Of a stretch of 64,000 bases of DNA, positions 61,101 to 64,000 are shown in pieces. Numbering within the stretch: the stretch's first letter is position 1; every line of letters starts with the position of its first letter. Made by a program: the position numbers and the translations under genes. The notes below the pieces were generated by a model, which was not told where the DNA came from, did no database searches, and saw nothing but the letters and a program-made list of their open reading frames with translations. The DNA is from Antedon bifida (lineage: Eukaryota; Echinodermata; Crinoidea; Comatulida; Antedonidae): contig OY727097.1 in NCBI GenBank assembly GCA_963402885.1, forward strand, positions 28,141,401-28,205,400, written 5' to 3'.

Positions 61101-62902
61101 GGTTATACGTTAAATGGAGAGTCTTCCATAACATGTATGAGAGGGATGGTGTCTGATAGTGTGCCCACTTGTGAAGAAGGTAACATTTTTTCCATTAAAA
61201 TAAAACTATACTAGAATCAATTATACGTTTTAGACGATTGGAGGTATATATCCTTCCTTAATGCTGTATCATTTCTAAGTTTGTAATTTGTATAATTAGT
61301 TATAAAATATATACTTAAATCCTCCTTTGCTTACCTTTACTTTTAGATTTTCCCATCATGTATGTTATAATTGGTGTTACTGCTACTGCTGCTGGCCTCT
61401 TTTTAATATTTATTAGCATTTTATGCTGCTGGTGCTTCTGCTGCAGAAGGTATGTAAAATAAAAACAAGTCTTCTTGTGAGACATTTTACTAATTACAGT
61501 AGATTAAATTAAGGGATTCGGGATCTAACTAATAAGTGTCTCCTTAATAGGGGCATCTCCTGAGTAGTGTTAAATATTGCATATTGTTGTGCAACTTTCA
61601 CAGAAAAATGTCCCCTGAATAGAATGTCTCAAAGCATTGGTTTTACTGTAGTAAAAACATTACTTATTGAAATCGGAGTCAAAATCTAAAAGAGGGCGAT
61701 AGAAAGTCACCCATGCATGCAATTTCAACTAAAAAATGTAATGATAATTACCAAAAATTAAAGCCGAGACATTTTGACTGTCCACATGGCACTACAAAAA
61801 AGTAACCTCAATGCAATGAACTCTTACCTTAACAAAACATATAAGAGAAAGATTTTCTTCACAGTTTACTTTTCTGTCTTGGTATTTATACACAAAGTAT
61901 CCACTAAGTACAGAACTCCTATTGAAATTAGTTTTTTACTTCATATCAAATCTTTATTTGTAGATCTAGTAGAAGATCACAGGCTGGAAAACACCAAGAA
62001 ACATCTTTTGTCAAGTAAGTGTACCAAAAGAGTAAATAATATTGAAAAGCCTTCTCCCCCAGTCTAAAGATTGTTTTATACCGTTCCACGAGAATAACCC
62101 ACCCTGAAAAATACTGTTATGTATTCTCCACCCACTCTAACTTTTTGACACCGGGACACCAACCTCCTAGAGGTTTCTAGCTACATCAAAAACCATTACA
62201 ATGAGTCTTACCTTAACCAGGGAAGAGTGAAATTACATTCCCTGCCTTAACATAATATCTTTCATGTTTTTATTTGAAGTTCTTATATCATATTAATAAA
62301 ATCTGTATTTTATAGAGAACATGGTGACACAGGCTTAGTTGACAAGTGAGTATAAAGTCTTTATATTTCTCTTAAAAAACAATAAACCGCAAACATTATT
62401 AGGAGTTAAGCCTTCTATTTTTGAGGCTACATTCAATGTTCGTACAGTGGATCCTTTTCAAGGATCAGGTATACTTAAACATTCTGCCTGCCATCACAAT
62501 GGTCAAATGAGAATATCTGATTTAAACTTGCCAAAGATGGCTAGTTACAATGCAAAGGTACAAGTCAAGGCAGATACGTGGGGGGTGGAGGTGTTAGCCA
62601 GGCACTTTTAGGACCTGGGTCCCACTTTAAAAAACCTGGATCTGCCACTTCCCTACGAGTATTTATATATGGCATATGAACACCTAATGACTGGGAATGA
62701 CTAACAGTAACACATACATTCTTCATTAAGTGGGGAAAGCCTATACAAATAATTGTACTTACTTAAAATTGAACTGAAAAGGTTACTGCTGATCACCATA
62801 CCACAATAACTATAATTTATACAATATTTTATTTCTTGTTTCTTTAGTCCAACGTACGATGGTGGAATTTCAAATCCAGCTTATGAAAGAAGATTATTTT
62901 AA
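46168..62902 (+). CDS. Mesh/SUSD2-like transmembrane adhesion protein
   Basis: Twenty-two exons, 1293 residues. Exons: 46168-46225, 49033-49274, 49950-50139, 50744-50842, 51280-51407, 52177-52533, 52757-52891, 53309-53471, 54150-54416, 54841-55153, 55637-55900, 56187-56455, 56624-56761, 58795-58965, 59355-59621, 59851-60099, 60531-60704, 61021-61179, 61347-61449, 61964-62014, 62316-62345 and 62848-62902. Order: signal peptide (MSLCVVFLIITGLSICHSQ); an unassigned acidic N-terminal region (exons 2-4); NIDO (exons 5-8: VNTNGLISF, APFWADVDT, GRYFFKISEE); Ig-like/IPT domain (exon 9: GSMLGGARIFIQGTCF); AMOP (exons 11-12: WPNLYG, CPCNLQTAL, ECCYNL, CCSTRSDC); VWD (exons 13-16: NGDPHILTLDG, LRGNTSGLLGNWNDD); two sushi domains (exons 17, 18); one TM (exon 19: MYVIIGVTATAAGLFLIFIS); and a short tail with NPTY and NPAY. 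This is the Mesh/SUSD2/MUC4 architecture; Drosophila Mesh is a smooth septate-junction protein. NPxY suggests PTB or clathrin-adaptor binding. Confidence 0.93.
46618..46739. mobile_element. MITE family A, copy 9, left end truncated
   Basis: Begins inside the left arm (AAACTATCAAACTTTATGTG) and ends with a full right arm (TAGTGTAGACAGAGCTTTAG). Confidence 0.75.
47773..47918. mobile_element. MITE family A, copy 10
   Basis: AAAGCTCTGTCTACACTATC to ATAGTGTAGACAAGGCTTAA, with the family's GGGCACATC inner blocks. Confidence 0.8.
49480..49575 (+). repeat. Possible SINE/LINE tail
   Basis: GTGAAGCGCTTAGAAGCACT followed by AATAAGCGCGATATAAAA and an ATT microsatellite resembles the 3' tail of many invertebrate SINEs and LINEs. 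No promoter part is seen. In intron 2 of the Mesh-like gene. Confidence 0.35.
51475..51783. mobile_element. MITE family B, degraded copy 4
   Basis: The right end (GAGGAACAATACGTCTTTAA) and inner blocks (TTATGTGACATTAAAATGGAATAT) match the copy at 37.4 kb. The left terminal repeat is not clear. In intron 5 of the Mesh-like gene. Confidence 0.5.
51830..52176. repeat. Duplicated block with (TA)n before exon 6 of the Mesh-like gene
   Basis: The block AAACACTGAACTAACAATAA .. TTTACACTGGACTTT plus (TA)n occurs at about 51837 and again at about 52071. A second copy of the exon start (GTGAACACAAATGGG) lies at 52037, 140 bases before the real one at 52177. The (TA)n runs are 51917-51945 and 52147-52172. 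Confidence 0.85.
53685..53890 (-). mobile_element. tRNA-derived SINE-like element
   Basis: On the minus strand the head reads GCGGTTAAGACAGTGGAAC with a B box GGGTTCGAGCC. The body contains GGACTGTAAACCGTAGGTCC and ends near CGAGTAGGGGGTTACCCCGG. It is in intron 8 of the Mesh-like gene, antisense to it. Confidence 0.55.
53930..54110. repeat. Irregular minisatellite
   Basis: Repeated GTGATAGTTGTTGCGTGCAA and TAGTCAGTTCTTGCGTGTGG units in about three copies, just upstream of exon 9 of the Mesh-like gene. Confidence 0.7.
57277..58757. mobile_element. Candidate long insertion bounded by GGTTATATGCAT motifs
   Basis: Near the left limit ATTCGTCACTATGACGAATT forms a short hairpin followed by GGTTATATGCAT. 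Near the right limit GGTTATATGCAT-gata-ATGCATATAACC forms a perfect 12-bp hairpin, followed by TAATAA. The interior contains an antisense tRNA-like piece and GC-richer stretches with TGCGCA/GCGCGT words unlike the surrounding intron 13. No long ORF. The termini resemble a non-autonomous element, but the class is not determined. Confidence 0.35.
57598..57680 (-). mobile_element. tRNA-like SINE head
   Basis: On the minus strand: GGCTTGGTGGTCTGTGCTC (A-box region) and GAGTTCGAGTCTCACC (B-box region), 45 bases apart. The acceptor stem does not close, so a working tRNA is unlikely. Confidence 0.45.
60118..60445. repeat. Minisatellite of ACCACTACCATCACCATGATG
   Basis: About 21-base units, some shortened, fill roughly 60180-60440 in intron 16 of the Mesh-like gene. 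They start shortly after the donor at 60100. The array opens long frames on both strands, rich in His/Asp or Thr/Met, which are artefacts. Confidence 0.9.
60847..60871 (+). repeat. Poly-T tract in intron 17
   Basis: About two dozen T residues within a pyrimidine-rich intron, roughly 150 bases upstream of exon 18. Confidence 0.8.
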
Positions 62903-62906
62903 TAAA
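62901..62906 (+). promoter_or_regulatory. AATAAA overlapping the Mesh-like stop codon
   Basis: The stop TAA is part of TTTTAATAAATAC. Its position at the stop would leave almost no 3' UTR, so the later AATAAA sites near 63337, 63568 and 63806 are better candidates for the real poly(A) signal. Confidence 0.3.
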
Positions 62907-64000
62907 TACAGAACGGTTTGATGCTTAGTTTAATTTACTCAGAATGACTGCGAAATGTGAACTATGACTTGTTTCGTATACACAGCTGTATTCAACAAGA
63001 AGAATGCAATTGTAAACACCTGGAATTGTGCAGGTTATCATTGCATCCAGCAAATGTACTCAAATTAGTACAAATACTGAAAAAAAGAAAAAGAAGAACA
63101 CAAACTGAAAATCCGGTTTTATACTATTTATGCAATATAGCAAATGTATAATCAAATCGGTACAAAGGCTCTATTTTGAACTTGCATTTGTATAATATTC
63201 ATTTAAAACATATTTAAATAGTAAACACTATTACTCAGTGGGTGGAGTGGAGAGGGGGTTGCATTTATTAGCCAACTCGGCTTTAGAGAGGTGTGTGTAT
63301 TGATTGAAATATCTATTCAATTGTAGTTTGTTACCAAATAAATTATTGTAGTTTTATAGCAGTAGATGATTATTTTATTATTCTACCAATGATCATTGAT
63401 TAATCTTTAGTAGAGAAAATGTTGTATTAGAATTATAGGGCTAAACCATGTAAATAATTTATGCTAAGAATTGAATTATAATGTATATTTTTATTATATT
63501 ATATATTACCAGTTTATACAGTAATAACCACATTAGTGTCTTTTCCATTCATACTCAAGGGTCTCAGCAATAAATTAGGAATTTATTTTAGGAAAGGGCC
63601 AGTTTAAAATACAGTACATGTTCAAGTTGAGAGCACCAGGGTGGTATAGACATTGTCAAACCTAGTACTGTGCAAGTAAAGTACGTAATCTCAGTATCAG
63701 TTTGTTTAGTTTAGGAGATTTCAACTGGAAGAATCCGCCCTAGCCTATTTTTAAAAAAATAATATGAAGTTCAGTAAAGGTAATTACTGTATTTGTTGTA
63801 TTGGACCAAATAAAGTCACCAATCAAATATAACATTATTTAAGTGTTCTTGATAGCATTGTTGGACATTTTACAAGAAAGGCTCCACTTTTTCATAACTA
63901 GTTATTGGGTTTTTAAACATATTCATTCCTAGTATTTTGAGACCAAACCTATCACTTTGTGACCTGCTAAATATTTCTATGGTCATTTTCTTGATCAGTG
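62907..64000 (+). other. 3' UTR/flank of the Mesh-like gene
   Basis: AT-rich, with no further coding exon. Several AATAAA hexamers (about 63337, 63568, 63806) on the plus strand fit alternative transcript ends. Confidence 0.45.

Overview
Eukaryotic, AT-rich, intron-containing genomic DNA. It is most likely from an invertebrate deuterostome, probably an echinoderm. Three things point there: the proteins (TRIM with filamin and NHL repeats, contactin-associated-protein-type fibrinogen-like domains, a Mesh/SUSD2-type adhesion protein, an AKAP17A orthologue); the many small palindromic MITEs; and the strikingly frequent palindrome TAGGCCTA. The species call is inference; no rRNA or mitochondrial marker is present.

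Layout. (1) 2.0-4.2 kb, plus: a single-exon TRIM protein (RING, two B-boxes, coiled coil, filamin, NHL-like propeller). (2) 5.1-11.8 kb, minus: two tandem paralogues with identical five-exon structure. Both encode secreted proteins with a coiled coil, a Pro/Thr linker and a fibrinogen-like domain ending in the CNCD module of contactin-associated proteins. (3) 16.0-23.3 kb, minus: three apparently intronless genes for membrane proteins with thrombospondin type-1 (TSP1) and EGF-like repeats, flanked by hydrophobic segments. One carries a recently amplified 252/258-bp coding repeat. (4) 26.0-41.0 kb, minus: three tandem TMEM272-like four-pass membrane protein genes of 5-7 coding exons. One has the end of a coding exon and its splice donor amplified about eightfold. 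(5) 41.6-44.0 kb, minus: AKAP17A, a splicing-linked A-kinase anchor. (6) 46.2-62.9 kb, plus: a 22-exon gene for a 1293-residue Mesh/SUSD2-like protein (signal peptide, NIDO, Ig-like, AMOP, VWD with GDPH, two sushi domains, one membrane span, NPxY tail).

All multi-exon models were built by hand from GT/AG sites. In each, codon phase closes across every junction from ATG to stop, which is the main support for them.

Between and inside the genes lie four MITE families, called A to D here. A: ends AAGCTCTGTCTACACTATCAA, ten copies. B: ends TTAAAGATGTATTGTCCC. C: ends AAAGGCCAACTCAGACAGCG. D: ends GCGTGGTTCCCACTAGCG. There are also tRNA-derived SINE-like pieces, a non-LTR endonuclease fragment, a probable retroelement fragment, and several micro- and minisatellites. 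The genes do not form one pathway. The common theme is cell-surface and extracellular adhesion or recognition families expanding by local duplication, next to one conserved housekeeping gene.
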